Part shown: positions 24,554 to 37,077 of the stretch, in pieces
How positions within the stretch are numbered: position 1 is the first letter of the stretch
Layout: each line of letters opens with the position of its first letter
NCBI GenBank assembly: GCA_028023455.1
Contig: JAQFVV010006507.1
Span: 684,001 to 748,000, forward strand
DNA: 64,000 bases
Source of the DNA: Epiperipatus broadwayi
Lineage: Eukaryota; Onychophora; Udeonychophora; Euonychophora; Peripatidae
Direction: 5' to 3'
Program-made: the position numbers and the translations under genes
The notes under the pieces: generated by a model
The model's database searches: none
What the model saw: only the letters and a program-made list of their open reading frames with translations
Told to the model about the DNA's origin: nothing

Positions 24554-27500
24554 CCCTTGATCTGTGTTTGTTAGTATTGTTTTACTAAACTCTTCTGAAT
24601 ATATATTTATATAAAAAATTTATTTCTACTGACTCTTTACTTTTTTACTTTGATTAGCTATTTAATTTCTTTGTTATCTGTCAGTTAGCATTTAGACCGC
24701 TAGCCAACCCACACATCCGCGCTCTGGTTCACCATCTTGTCTCCCTGCCTTAGATTCGTTTGACTGCCTGCCACACCTTGATGACTGTCTTATATTTCCC
24801 CTACTTATCCAACTCTGACTCACTCTACTTAACTAAATGATGCACTTATATATTTTTTTTAAATTTAACTTAACTTAAATATTATACTTTATTCCTCTCT
24901 GTTAACAATATATATATATATATTGTGCCCTTATCTATAGGTCATAACAAGGTAGAATGGTCAATTACTAAAAAATTTTAAATTTTAAGTTATATTTGTA
25001 TGATATATAAATAATAGTAGGATAATGGAAGTACAAGGAAAAATACCTAAAAATATTGCTAAAGGAAAAATATTTGGAAAATGTCTTAATACAGCTTTAT
25101 TTATGCTCAACCAGAAACTTATTATTATAATTCAGAGAAATATAATTGGGACGCTGTTGCCGTCAGGAAAAAATTATGACGCACAAAATTATAAGGCTAC
25201 TTTGAAGTTATTTTATAATTCTCTATGGAAAAATTTAATATGCGTTTTTATTATAAAGAAAAATTATATAAAAATAATAATGAAGAAAGAATGTTTATCT
25301 TTTAAAAAGAAACATTATAAAATATAGTACCAGAATTTTACATAAAGAAAAAAGTTATAGAATAATATGAAAGAGTTATTGTGTTATATACCAAAAGGAA
25401 CCGAAGAAAAAACTTTATCTAAGAAGAATTAAAATATTGCAAAGTATTCAATGGAGGAAATGCTTGATTGGTAAAATATAAAATTAAATTACTTAATAAA
25501 AATGGATCCATGGAAACTGAAAAATTTACTGAATATTTAATAAAAGTACCTAGAAGATGCATCGTAAAAGTCGCTCGGGAAAATATTAGCAGACAATATG
25601 AGAAGAGAATATGGAGACGTTTTTTTTTTCTTTACAGGATAAATTGATATCATGAATTAATAATTGTATTCAATATTGTGAAAACCAAGGATTGTCGTAT
25701 ATGAATATTAAACAGAGTAGTAATTGTTTTTGCCTTAAAATAGAACACTAAGTGACTGAAAAAGAAATATATATTTTTTTTAGCTTTAATATGAACGGTT
25801 TTCAAGAAAATTTGATAAAGAAGTACCGTAAATATAGTTTAAATATTTTTTACTAATTTATTTTAAAATATAAAATGCTACATGAGATTAGGGAAAACAT
25901 ATAAACATAAATTTAATAATAATGAGATTTAAATATAATAGCTTAATAGAATGATAGAAATATTGTTTTAAAAATAAAGTGTATGTATGGAAGTCTAATA
26001 TCTACAAGAATTAATGGGATGGTGAAGCCTACAGAACGCGATCGAGAAGATAAAGATCGTTTGGTAATTTTGATATTTATTTATAATGCATAATGTATTT
26101 TTTTTTTTTTTAGATCATCGATTGATTAAGAATGATGTGTGAAAGTTTAAATTATATGTACACATTTTATACAACATTTTGACATATTATGAGATAGGAG
26201 TAATTCTGAATATGCATGCAATAAGTTATTTAAAGTATAATTAATAATATAATTTAACAGAACAATTGTTTGATTCTTTTGAACTTTCATATGATAAAGT
26301 ATTCAGATATTTTAAAATAGTTTGTATATGATAAAATATACGAGGAAAGTAGTAAAAAGATTTTCTTAAAGAACAGCGGAATAGTTTTGAAATAAATGAA
26401 TTTTATTATTGTTAGAAATGCAGATAGAATTTGTTGATGTACCGTATAGAAAAATCTTGAGAAATAAGATCGGATAGTGACTTGGTAGTACTAGTGGAGA
26501 GGAAACCAAGTTGATGTTTTGTTAAGAAATAGGAAAAATAAAGTATTTGGATCGTATTTAGTTTGTGTGATTTCAGTATAGTTAACTAAGTCCTATGACT
26601 GAACACATGTAGTTTGGACAGTGTTTTTGTATATCTTTAAACTTTTTGATGTTATAATAAAGCTGAAGAAATAGCTTTAGCATCACTCCTATAATAGAGG
26701 TTGGTAGACAGGTAAAGGTCACTCCTCTATAGTGTTTTTAATTCACTGTGCCATTATTGTCAAGGTTTATGATGAGTAATATTCTAGTTATATTTTGATC
26801 CTATGCATCTATCTTCGCTATCCTTATTTCGTGAACCTGCATCGTCAGAAAGATATTTTCAAAGAAATAATGAATAAAATAGAATTGAAGATATGTTATC
26901 ATTTATGTAAGAATAGTTTATTTGCTGGAATGTACAGAATTGTGTAATTTTAAAAGTGAAAGTCCAAAATATCATAAAGAGAGAAAGAATCATATAATAC
27001 AGTTTAAAATTAATTCGGAAAGGAATATAAGAGTTTTAAAAGAGAAATCTAAACAAAGTTTTTTTTTTAAAAGTGATAATAAAATTTTAATGTTTCTAAA
27101 TAATAATTTAGAAAATAAATATTGCATATTTATTAAGAAAATAATTCAAGAATGTATAATAAACATATACTTGTGCATGGTATGTTAATAGTTGTAATTA
27201 TCATCCGAAGTAAGGCTTGAATGATTATATTAGGATTGATAAACATCGGATAATGAACCATAAAACCTAATACCAAATGTAGAAGAATGTCTTTGAATTT
27301 GTGGGATTCCATACAACTAATATAAAACTAGAATTTTATTGTTTTGTAGAATGTTTAATACGAATGTAAATTTGTAAAAATATAATTTTAATAATAGTAG
27401 GGATACAAAGTGTTAATGATAATCATATATAAAATACATTTTGTAACAAGCTAACCCTAATAAGAAATCCAATAATAATAATACTGTATTTTCTTAAGCA

Positions 27501-28174
27501 TTTAAAAGATAAGAGTTAACTAGAAAAATAAATAGAAGTTTGATTTCATTTTTTTTATAAACTAGGAAACTAAGTGGAGATAGGAGAGTAAGGATATCCA
27601 ATGTACATAATGTAAAATATTGTTATCTATGTTATTAATAAACTTTGTTGTAAATTTATTTTAAAGTTTTGTGTCTTCGTTGTTATTTCTCCACATGGAT
27701 GCATGATCTCACGATACAATTATAATTGAAACAGACGTATAGTTTTTGCACAAAAAGGTAAACATAAAAGTGTTATAAGAATTTTTTAGAATTTATTGTT
27801 ATGTTGAAATTAAAAGATCATAATTTTATATTATTTATTGGTCATAAGTCGGTTGCCACAATATTAAATTAAATTATATGCTAATGTTGCCATACGTATT
27901 CTGTTGTCAGATTATTAAAGTACTACCACGTACGTATTTATTTATTTCATTTAGGAAGTAATAAGATTATATTATACTATTATTGTTATTATTATTTTAT
28001 TATTGTTAGTTGCTGTGTAGTGGATTATGACAATAAAATTCCCTTTTCATAGTTTACTACCGTAATTTTAAAATCTGTTAGAATACAAGTTATGAACCTG
28101 AGATTTCATTTTATTTATTTATTTTATTTTATTTTATTTTGTTTAATTGAGCTAGATTCTTATTACAAAGAATA
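24554..28174. other. Leader of element F and unassigned AT-rich DNA
   Basis: 24,554-24,905 is probably genuine leader. From a (TA)n tract at about 24,905-24,922 the composition changes to strongly AT-rich, and TGTGCCC follows the tract directly, like the LTR starts elsewhere in the window. This suggests a further insertion whose other end I could not locate. Open frames of 100 codons (25,025-25,327, +) and 88 codons (26,922-27,188, +) are Lys/Ile/Asn-rich and unrecognised; I would not call either a gene. Confidence 0.45.
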
Positions 28175-29023
28175 TTAACCTTTTAACTGTTTGACTCGTT
28201 CTTAATCGAGGCAATTTTTGATACATATTCGTTTTAATCGAGTAAATTTGACATCGCTGTAAATTGCTTAGTTTTTGGACTACGTTTACGGTTTTAACGT
28301 CATTTTTTAGAACGCAAAAAGTTTTATAATATACTGCCATCTATTGAATTATTTTACAAGTAAAAAATCAATTAATTGATGATTTATGTCAAACAAAAAC
28401 TAAGCACTGCCTTTTCACATCTTTTCTTGAATCTTATTGGCTGTTGAAATTTTGTAAACAAAAGAAAATGGAAAAGCTCTGCCTTCTCATCATCTTTTCT
28501 TGAATCTTATTGGCTGTTAAAATTTTTATATGGCTGCCAATAATTCTTTCCCTACACGACGCTCTTGTTTTATTTTGAAAATGATAAACGAATGTTTTAG
28601 AGCATTTTAAAAATATTTTTTGATGAAATACAAATAAAATACAAATTATTTTCATATAATATGTCAAAAATAAATATTATTTTACAAAAATAGTTACGAT
28701 TTTAGCAAGAATTATTTATTTATTGCAAAGTCGGGAAAAAAAAATCATAACGTGAAATTATGATTGCCGTTTCTTTTCATGTCAACCGTAACAAATATTT
28801 TTAAAATTAAAAATCAAAATTTATTTTTGAACAAACTTTCGTTTATTTTTATAATGTGAGAAATTACTAATATACTTTTTAAAAACGAAACTAAAGTGAA
28901 TATATTTAAAAAAACGGTCAATAACTTTTGAAAAATTGATACATTATTTTGTGCATCGGCTAATTAAAAGCTTTGAGTGATACCACCTGCAGCGAATGAA
29001 CAATTGGACAGTTAAAGGGTTAA
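28175..29023. mobile_element. piggyBac-type MITE with TTAA duplications
   Basis: An 841-bp element (28,179-29,019) lies between two TTAA tetramers (28,175-28,178 and 29,020-29,023). Its ends are inverted: CCTTTTAACTGTTTGA on the left and, read on the other strand, CCCTTTAACTGTCCAA on the right. TTAA duplication with CCC/CCY-starting ends is the signature of the piggyBac superfamily. It has no transposase: the only frames are 62 and 77 codons with no recognisable domain. A ~50-bp internal direct repeat (CTTGAATCTTATTGGCTGTT at about 28,426 and 28,500) is also present. Confidence 0.8.
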
Positions 29024-29765
29024 GATATGATTATTATTTTAATCGTAGTGAAAAGAGCTTAGAAAGTCGTAAGAATACTATAAGTTAGTTATTTGGTATA
29101 GTAAAAATGGAGTATAGTGTTCTTATGCCATTGAGATAGTATCATGTGGATAATATCTCAATGTAGTCTATCTCGTTCCCCGTATCGTCACTCCATGTCT
29201 CATGAAAATAGTAAATATTTGTTAATTCATTTTAAAAATTGAACCGTATTTGTATTTTAAAAAATTAGAGCTAGTAATCATTTTAATTAATACTGGATAT
29301 TTCATTTATTTATTTGTTAACTGAGCTAGAACCCGGAATTTAAACTTTATATATAAATTTTGGAGAGGACGTGCGGTGGGGGGAGGTTAGAATATATATA
29401 ATTAAATTCATTCTATTTGACTGTATTTCCAACAGTACACATTTCTGATATATATTTTCTAATATTACATTTATAATTTTCGATCACTTTAAGGTTACGG
29501 CTGTTTTAAAAAAATCATACACTTATATATTTCTTTAACGTACTAACCTCCTTCGTTACACACACTATATTTGTACTTTATTGATAACTTTACTATTTTA
29601 AAATCATACATATGAATTTCCTTCCATTTAACAGATATATGTCATTGTACAGGCTATGTTAATAATTTATTGATCAAGTTATCCTCACAATCATTTTTAA
29701 AATCAGACATATATTTTCCTCAACTTAACTAAGATACACGAATATTTTTATCATTTATAATTTTA
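29024..29765. other. AT-rich part of element F leader
   Basis: No coding signal. A G-rich stretch (GTGCGGTGGGGGGAGG, near 29,371) stands out against the AT background. Short A/T/C-rich phrases (TTAACT, ATATATTTTC) foreshadow the tandem repeat that follows. Confidence 0.4.
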
Positions 29766-30075
29766 TTTTCAGCTTAACTGGGATACATTATTATTACATC
29801 GCACATATATATCTTTTCAACTTCGCTTATATATGCGATTATCCTAGAGTCCTACATATATATTTCTTCATTTAACTTAGTTCTGCGACTATTTTATTAT
29901 TTATCATTTATAATACATAATTTTCAGCTTGACTGAGATATGCTATTATTAACTCATGCATATATCTTTTCAACTTCGCTTATATATGCGATTATTCTAG
30001 AGTCCGACATATATATTTCTTCACTTAACTTAGTTCTGTGACTATTTTAATTATTTAACATTTATAATTACAACC
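29766..30075. repeat. Tandem duplication, period about 155 bp
   Basis: Two adjacent copies beginning TTTTCAGCTTAACTGGGAT (29,766) and TTTTCAGCTTGACTGAGAT (29,921). Each contains CTTTTCAACTTCGCTTATAT and CTTAACTTAGTTCTG. They lie in the leader of element F, about 400 bp inside the 5' LTR. Confidence 0.85.
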
Positions 30076-30459
30076 TTACTGAAACTGTTTTAGTCTTTTT
30101 AACTTAACCACTTTATTTTTCATTACAACAATTACATCTAGATAATCAATTCTTTGTTCGTTACAATTTATCTTAAGACTTCTTGTCTTAGATTATATAC
30201 GTCACTACACATTTCAAAAGTTTCTTAATAAAAAATAAATCCCCCCCTCTTTCTAGCCTTTGTACACATTTGACATTGAAACACATATATAATGTATTTT
30301 AAAGTGAAAAAATTTATCCCCTTCATCTTCGCTTCTAATCACTCTAACTTACGATGCTAATTTTATATATTTTGAAAACATATATATATATTAGAAAATA
30401 TTTTTGTTATCTTATAAAATTAATTCAACATGGGCTCACTAATTCACAGCAATAGAAAT

Positions 30460-30475
30460 CCTGGCTTGGCCCCCA
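30460..30475 (-). other. Primer-binding site of element F
   Basis: On the - strand, three bases after the 5' LTR end (...TTACA), the sequence reads TGGGGGCCAAGCCAGG. The TGG start and position fit a tRNA primer-binding site; the tRNA was not identified. Confidence 0.65.
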
Positions 30476-30478
30476 ACA

Positions 30479-32151
30479 TGTAACGGAAACCTGGAGATCG
30501 AAAGCTTAAACTTCATTTTTATTTATATATAATGTGGAATTCTTAAAATTCAAGATTGTCCACTTTCCGCTACCACAAGCAGAGAGACCATACGAACATA
30601 AACAAGTGTATATCCGTACTTGACCAAACCTGTAACTATATGGGTATAGCCCCAGGTTATTTTCCCCAGTCAACTGTCTCTCCACTGCTGTAAGATTTAA
30701 CAGAGTTACAGCACTTGGATATTTATAAATTTTATTGGGATTAAAATTCTGCACCACCAGCTTTACGTGTTAATTCAGTACTCAAAATGAGTAATAATTA
30801 TTTTCCCCAACCCTAAAACTATATTACTTTTTAGAGTGGTGAAGAACGAAATGAAACAGATTTAAATCAATAAAAGATATTTAATACAATAAATTAAACA
30901 ATAAAAGAAATACTTTAAATCATTTACACAGAATAAAAAAAACAGATTATATGCTATAATGCTACGAGTAAAACAAAATAAAAGATCCTATAAATGATTA
31001 GACATTTATAAAGCGTCATTACGTGTTTGTAAATAAAAAAGTTAAATAATGTCTTTATCATTCAAAGCAAGAGTTTAGCCATTGTCTAAATTAAAGGTAT
31101 GTGCACAGAGAATATAAAATGTAGTATACATATTTACCTAGGTTATTAAGTCTGAATTAACTTGAAATCTACATGAAATTTCTCCACTTCTTTAGCAGGG
31201 AACAATCGCTCTTTGGTTAAATTTGGTTGTGGGAACTCATCAGTATTTAGGGTGTCAAGGACAAGGCAAAACAAACCCTCTGGCAGGTGCTACATTGGTG
31301 TTTGTTATATCTAGACAGGAACCATTAAAGCACAGTGAGTCTGGATCGGCAAGCAATCACGACAGCTCTTAGCCAGCCATTCTTGATGAGGCACTGATGT
31401 TAGAAATCATATCTTGTTAACTATGGCTGCTTATTATCGGAGCACTGCTTCCCCCAACCTCTCAACAAGAAGTCTCCAACTCTAATAATCAAACTGAAAA
31501 TTTTAATTAAAACATTCCACAGTCCTTTGTCCTTTCGATCCTTTGTTTTCGCTTTTATTTACACCTTTTCTTTTCCTTATACGCCTTCGGCCATTTCTAT
31601 AGATTTGTTTTTACTCAATCTCGTAGCACTATGTACATTTATTTCTTATTTCAATTTTCTTACTTAAACCGATTTTTAATGAAAGTTTTTTATTTTATTT
31701 TGACAAGCATTAATTATTTCTGTCTTCATCCCACTTCATACACACATTTTATTTTATCGTCAAATGTGTACTTTTATGATCCAGATCTTTATCTTTCGGT
31801 CATGTTTTAAATTTCTATTTTACTTTTATTAAAACTCTTCAAACTTTACTTTTCTTATACATCATATTTTAGTTTGTCTTTCATTTATATTTCTTTATTA
31901 CTATTAATTTCTAATGTACAATTTCAATATTTATAACTTTACTTATTTTACATTTCACAAAATCTTGACTTTAGAGGGTCAAAGATAAGAATCTTTTCGA
32001 TTCTAATTCCCTCTCTTTTCTTAATTAAAACATTTCTTTGTTTATAATTATTTAAACTCACTTTTTAGTATTCCAAACACAATATTTAATATTCTTTAAA
32101 TGTTAAATATCTATATGTGTGATCGCAGTATGTGCGATCATCGCAATATTG
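30479..32151 (-). repeat. 5' LTR of element F (right)
   Basis: Begins TGTAACGGAAACC and matches 20,571-22,271 along its length. The right end is slightly eroded: GATCATCGCAATATTGT against GATCATCATATTACA in the partner. The 83-codon frame 30,506-30,757 (-) lies wholly in LTR sequence and is not considered a gene. Confidence 0.88.
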
Positions 32152-32285
32152 TATTATTATTATTTTATTCAAAATAAAATTGGGTATTTGGTCTAAAGCA
32201 TTGACGATCATATAATTATAAAATGATAAAATGCTATTATATATGAATATGATAGTTAAGAGTGTTCTTGATTAGTTCATTACAT
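32152..32285 (+). repeat. Long dispersed repeat D, copy 2, right part
   Basis: After element F the sequence resumes as ATTGGGTATTTGGTCTAAAG and continues through TATGATAGTTAAGAG, matching ATTGGTTATTTGATCTGAAG and TATGATAGTTAAAAC at 8128-8210. Homology fades near 32,285. Confidence 0.75.
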
Positions 32286-35200
32286 GTAGTGAAATGGTAA
32301 CCATCCAATCCCTTATTGTTTCATCATCAATCTAATAATCCACTCATCTGTGCTAGGTTCAAACCTTATTTTAAATGTTAAAACCCTGTTCAAACAACAT
32401 TATTTATTTATATATGAAAGGATGCTATAATGACACAGGATTAAAAAAAGTATACCGTATTACTATGTGTAATACTTAATAAAATGATTTTATTGTATAT
32501 AGGGGTGGCATGACTTGAAAATGTTAAAAGGTTTTTTTAAAAAATATGTTAAAAGTTTTTCTTTAAAAAAAGTTAAATGTTTTTTTCTTATTTTAGTAAT
32601 TAAAAGTAAAACTTGTAGTTTAGTAATGAAAATTAGATTTTTTGTTGTAAACAAGAATTTACTGTAACTGCCATATCTGCAGTAGGTAAAAATAAAACTC
32701 ATTTTAAAATGTAACTAATTGAAAATTAAAATTGTTTACAACAGACAGACTTACAAAAAATCATTGGACTGGCACTATTCAATGGTATAAGTAAAAGTTG
32801 TAACACCTCAAAAATCTATCAATAGATTTAAAATCAAAATGCTATAATTTTGTAACATTAAATTAAATTCTTGATTTAATAGATTCTGAGGCAAAATAAA
32901 TCTCTACATTGTAAATGCTTGTAAGGTAAAACTTACAAATATCCCATATTTTAAGTTTAGGAGATTGAATAGCAATTTTCTGAGAGCATTTGCCACAAGA
33001 ATCCATTCCATTTGAATTTTAAAATCACCAGCTAGAAAGGTCATTCTTTGCTGTCACTCCATGAGAAGAATGATAGGGTTTGCTTTCATCTTATGCCACA
33101 CCAACTAGCATGCCACTTAAAGACCCATAGCCTAACCGAGTAAAGAAGAAGATGATGCCACTAGCCACCCATGAAAGCTCACCAACCCTGAGCACATGCA
33201 CCTATATTCCAGCTGAATCATGATGGATAAATTACTTTCAAAGCTGAAGAGATCTGTAGTAATTCTGTGCAATTCTTATTTAATCTTCAAAACTATAAAT
33301 CATGTTAGCTAACTATAACAAAATGTACCTAAACACAATTAACTAAGTGTAACTAAATGTAAATCTTTCCTAATGTTAAAAGAATGTCTCAAATTCTATT
33401 TAAATTAATATTGTTTAAAATCTGCAAATGACCTGCTTACTTTTGTAATTTCTTTTCATTAAGAAATGAATTTACTATTTTACTAATTTAAATAATATCA
33501 CTGCAGTTGTGTGTGTGTATATATATATATAATTTTAGTTTAAATATTTATTGTATGATATGCCAATACTTCAAAACAATAAGAACCTAATTTTAATATG
33601 TTTTGAAAATAGTATTTTAAATATCTTCACATAATTATTTATAGCATTACCTTTCTGTGCACTCTTTCGAAATCCTATTTTATAAATAGTGACGAATCAC
33701 TCTGCACTTGTTATTATTCTTATTAATTATGTATTGATTTAAATTTTATAACGTGGCTTGCTTTAATTAAAAATTTCCCAAACGTAAATTTATTTTGTGT
33801 TAAGAATTAACCTAGCTTTTAGGACATTTATAAATATATTTGCCAGTTAAGTTATTTCTTAAATCCATTCAAATAAACTGTCCGTCCTAAAGATATAAAT
33901 TAATTGATAAATAATCAAATAGATTGAACAAGATAAAGTAAAGATGGTATAAGTATCCCTTTCAGTAGAATATATATTATAGTGTTATGTAAAAGATAGC
34001 TTATATTGATAAAGCTAATAAGCTATTGTTCTCTTTTTTATAATATTAAATTTATAATACTCCTTTGCTTGGTGGATGAGATTCATTATTTAATTAAATA
34101 TTTTTTTTTTCATTTTGTTGCTATATGTTTACATATTAAGATGAAGCTATGTTTAAGCCAGCACATCTTCTTTTCATGGGTAGTGCAGTAGTGAACCCTG
34201 AGTTTAAGGCCAGGTTAGCATGTAAGTCCCCAACCACTTTGAACTGAATGTTCCTTTTTCTCATGCAGCATGACAATCTGTCACATGGGTACCAGAATTT
34301 GTCACAGAAACTGTTGATTCACTAATCCATCTGCAGAGCGACTGTTATTATGGTTATTTACCTGTGCCATAGCACATTGTTAAATCTAGAGTAGCCAACT
34401 TTACCTCCTTATAATGTCTCATTCAGCATTTTGTCTTAAATTCTCCTGAAAACCATGACCAATCTGAGTTGTGTGAGTTGATTTTCAGCTCATCATAGAT
34501 ATAAAGATATTTAAATAATAAAATATAGTATTAGTTGTTAATCAAGCCTAGTCAAATTACTTATATATAACAGCCACAAGTCTAAAATAGGAATTGGCAT
34601 AACTCTCTCTCTCTCTATAGACAAAATGTACTGATTATTTATCCATATATTTTCTGTTACTAAGTCTATAAGATGAGAGCTTATTAAAACTCATCTCATA
34701 TAATACATTAATTATTACTTATATAAATACCTCTATAATTAATATGTAAGAAGATAGTCCATTAATTATTTTCTTTCACTCAAATGCCTGCGTGCATTTT
34801 AATATGCTAATAAATTATGTTTATTTTGTGATTTTAATTTTGACTTATCATTACAAATAAATTTAAATTATTTCAATTAATGTATTTCATTCTATGTCTC
34901 ATTATTAGTCCAATTCAATTCAATCCAATCATAATTATTAATAAATATGTACTTCAAACATATGCATTAATGGGAATATACCAGTTAATTAATTATGTAA
35001 TAGATTTAGTTATATTAAGAGCAGTTTTAATCCTCAGTTTGAAGAGTCTCCCTGATCTATGCTAGCCATGAAAAATAAAAGTACATGTAACCTCCTCCAT
35101 GGTCATTCATAGGATGTTGAGTCTTGGAGTTCTGGCAGATGAGTTGAAGCAGGGTGAGATCCAGGGTGTTTGGTCAGCTTTGATCTTTTTGCCTGGATTC

Positions 35201-35890
35201 TAGATTCTGTTGCATGAATGTATAAAAATTTTATTATTACATACAATTTTTTTCTGGGAATGGAAGCACAAGTGTGGGGCTATGATTATTCTTCCCATGC
35301 CTGAACTAATTGAACATTGGTATTATAATATTTGTAAATTATTTCTTCTTCTGTGCATCGATGATCAATTATCAGATAAGTCAATTATTTCCACCACCCT
35401 GAAACAAACACATGTGAAACAAAGTATTTCCTGGTTTATATATTAATATTTTAGTATATATGTCATTTTTTATGTTGATGCATAGTAAGACATAAAAGGA
35501 TTTAATATTAAATATTTTATGCAAACTGTCATGGTCATTGGTGATTGCTACTCATAAATTTGTCATCAGGGGTAGAAAAAGAAAACTCAGATTAAGAGAA
35601 AGAAGGGGATCCATGGTTTTTAAAATATTTTATGAATTGGATTAAGTGAGAAAAAGAATGAAATAAAAGCAAGGTCAAATCAAAAGTTTAATATATCTAA
35701 AAAACGAGCACTCAGATATAAACCAAACTATAAGGCTAGAATCTTGAACTCTTAAATTTATTTTTAAAAAAACAGCTGGTAGAGACCAATGGTGAATTAT
35801 TTTATTAATTCATTTTTATTAAATTTTAGTTAATCATATTTTTAAAAGATGGACGGGCTCATCAAATAAAGTAAATGTATAGCAGTATAA
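32286..35890. other. AT-rich DNA with GC-richer islands, no gene
   Basis: Three less AT-rich patches (about 33,000-33,240, 34,150-34,480 and 35,050-35,210) interrupt AT-rich sequence. None contains a coding frame or a repeat boundary I can define. Simple repeats: (GT)n(AT)n near 33,508-33,531 and (CT)n near 34,604-34,617. Open frames of 61-78 codons are treated as chance. Confidence 0.5.
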
Positions 35891-35924
35891 ACATATATAT
35901 ATATTTATATATATATATATATAT
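35891..35924. repeat. (TA)n tract abutting an LTR-like start
   Basis: Imperfect TA repeat that ends directly in TGTAACAATGTGATATGC at 35,925. That string resembles the start of the solo LTR at 39,266 (TGTAATGGGATATATTATGC). The right end of this putative element was not found. Confidence 0.6.
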
Positions 35925-36944
35925 TGTAACAATGTGATATGCTACATGCTTTTATTAAATATTTTAACCTTGCAGTATATTTTAAAAAAATAAAAGATAA
36001 AATAAAACTAATAACTAGAGACATAAAACTATATTATTTAACCTGTAGATAAAATTGTATCTCCTAGGAGACAATCTTTCATATATTTAGATTTATAATT
36101 TATACTTCAGTTAATTATCAAAATAATTCAATAGTATTTAGTTATTCATTCTTTAGGTTTATTTTTTAAAAAAGTTTACCTTAAATAAAATTAGTTTTAT
36201 ACTCTTATGTGTGTGTGCATGCATGGATTTACTTATTGACTTTTAAATCTTTAATTTTATTCATTAAAATATTTAATTTATTTATTAAATTTTAAAAGTA
36301 AAATATGTAATAGAACGTGGCAAGTAAAAAAAAAAAAAATTATTATTTTAAACTTCTGGTAGAATAAATCAAATGAAACAAAAATGTTATTGGATTTAAA
36401 ATATGAGAATCATTAACTTATTATATTTATTTTCTGTTTATTATTTTAAAAAAATATTCATGTTAATTAGTTGATTTGTTATTAACCTTGAAATTGAAAT
36501 GCAGAATGCTGACATGTGATAATATTTTTTGTATATTGAAGAAACTAGAAAAAAGAGTGGGGAACTGCTTTTTTTTTTTTTTTTATCACCGATGCTGTTC
36601 TAACAAAAAAAGTTTGAAAACAGTGTAATTTTTTTTTCTAATTTTAATTTATTTAAAACAAGCGTAACTTATATTTTTTTCTTGAAAATTTTAGTGCAGA
36701 ATGGACTGCTGAAAGCCAAATTAAGATATTTCAAGTTTTATGCTTTCTTTCAACTAGACTGTCTAAATTTTATTATAATATTATGTGTCAAGTTAATATG
36801 CTTTATTTATTACTGAATCTTCAAAAAATAGAATAAATAATATTCAACTTTGGTGTTCAACAAGTGAAAATGTTTTCATTAATTAATAAAGTCATATGGA
36901 TCAGTATATTAAATCATTTTATGATAATAAATGTTATTTTCTTG
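35925..36944. other. Possible LTR fragment and AT-rich DNA
   Basis: Opens with an LTR-like TGTAAC next to (TA)n, then continues as A/T-rich sequence with no gene. Without a partner or end it stays a candidate only. Confidence 0.35.
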
Positions 36945-37077
36945 AAAAGTTGCAAATTGTCTTGCGTTGTTAGCCGAGAGGTATCGCAACCGCCATGCAA
37001 GCAAGTAGTTGGTTGCAGACGGGTGTGGGTTCGCGTCCCGGCAGATGCTATGACATATGAGAAAAAAGTTGCAAATT
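36945..37077 (+). mobile_element. tRNA-derived retrocopy or short SINE with target duplications
   Basis: A 105-bp insert (36,959-37,063), much richer in G+C than its surroundings, is flanked by AAAAGTTGCAAATT on both sides (36,945-36,958 and 37,064-37,077). The insert has an RNA polymerase III A box (TTAGCCGAGAGG, 36,970-36,981) and B box (GGGTTCGCGTCCC, 37,027-37,039) at tRNA spacing with a long variable arm. GCAACC...GGTTGC can pair between the boxes, resembling a class II tRNA such as Leu. The acceptor stem does not pair well, so a working tRNA is unlikely. Confidence 0.75.

Larger units (their letters stand above)
20571..32151 (-). mobile_element. Element F: pol-less Ty3/gypsy-type LTR retrotransposon
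   Basis: About 11.6 kb bounded by direct repeats of 1.70 and 1.67 kb. The - strand orientation is shown by the purine tract next to the left LTR, the primer-binding site next to the right LTR and the gag on the - strand. It sits inside repeat D copy 2, whose uninterrupted partner is at about 8100. Only a broken gag is present; protease, RT, RNase H and integrase are absent (about 800 bp separates gag from the 3' LTR). It is therefore a non-autonomous or internally deleted copy. An unusually long interval (24.6-30.5 kb) between gag and the 5' LTR carries a MITE and other unassigned DNA, probably later insertions. LTR divergence looks like roughly a tenth of positions by eye. Confidence 0.88.

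Noticed and set aside
25025-25327. 100-codon Lys/Ile-rich frame as a transposase fragment
   Set aside because: No catalytic motif or alignment to a known family could be seen; codon content is what AT-rich random DNA gives.
30506-30757. 83-codon frame in the right LTR of element F
   Set aside because: Lies wholly in LTR sequence and has no recognisable domain.
36959-37045. Functional tRNA-Leu gene
   Set aside because: A and B boxes are present, but the acceptor stem does not pair and target duplications flank it, so a retrocopy fits better.
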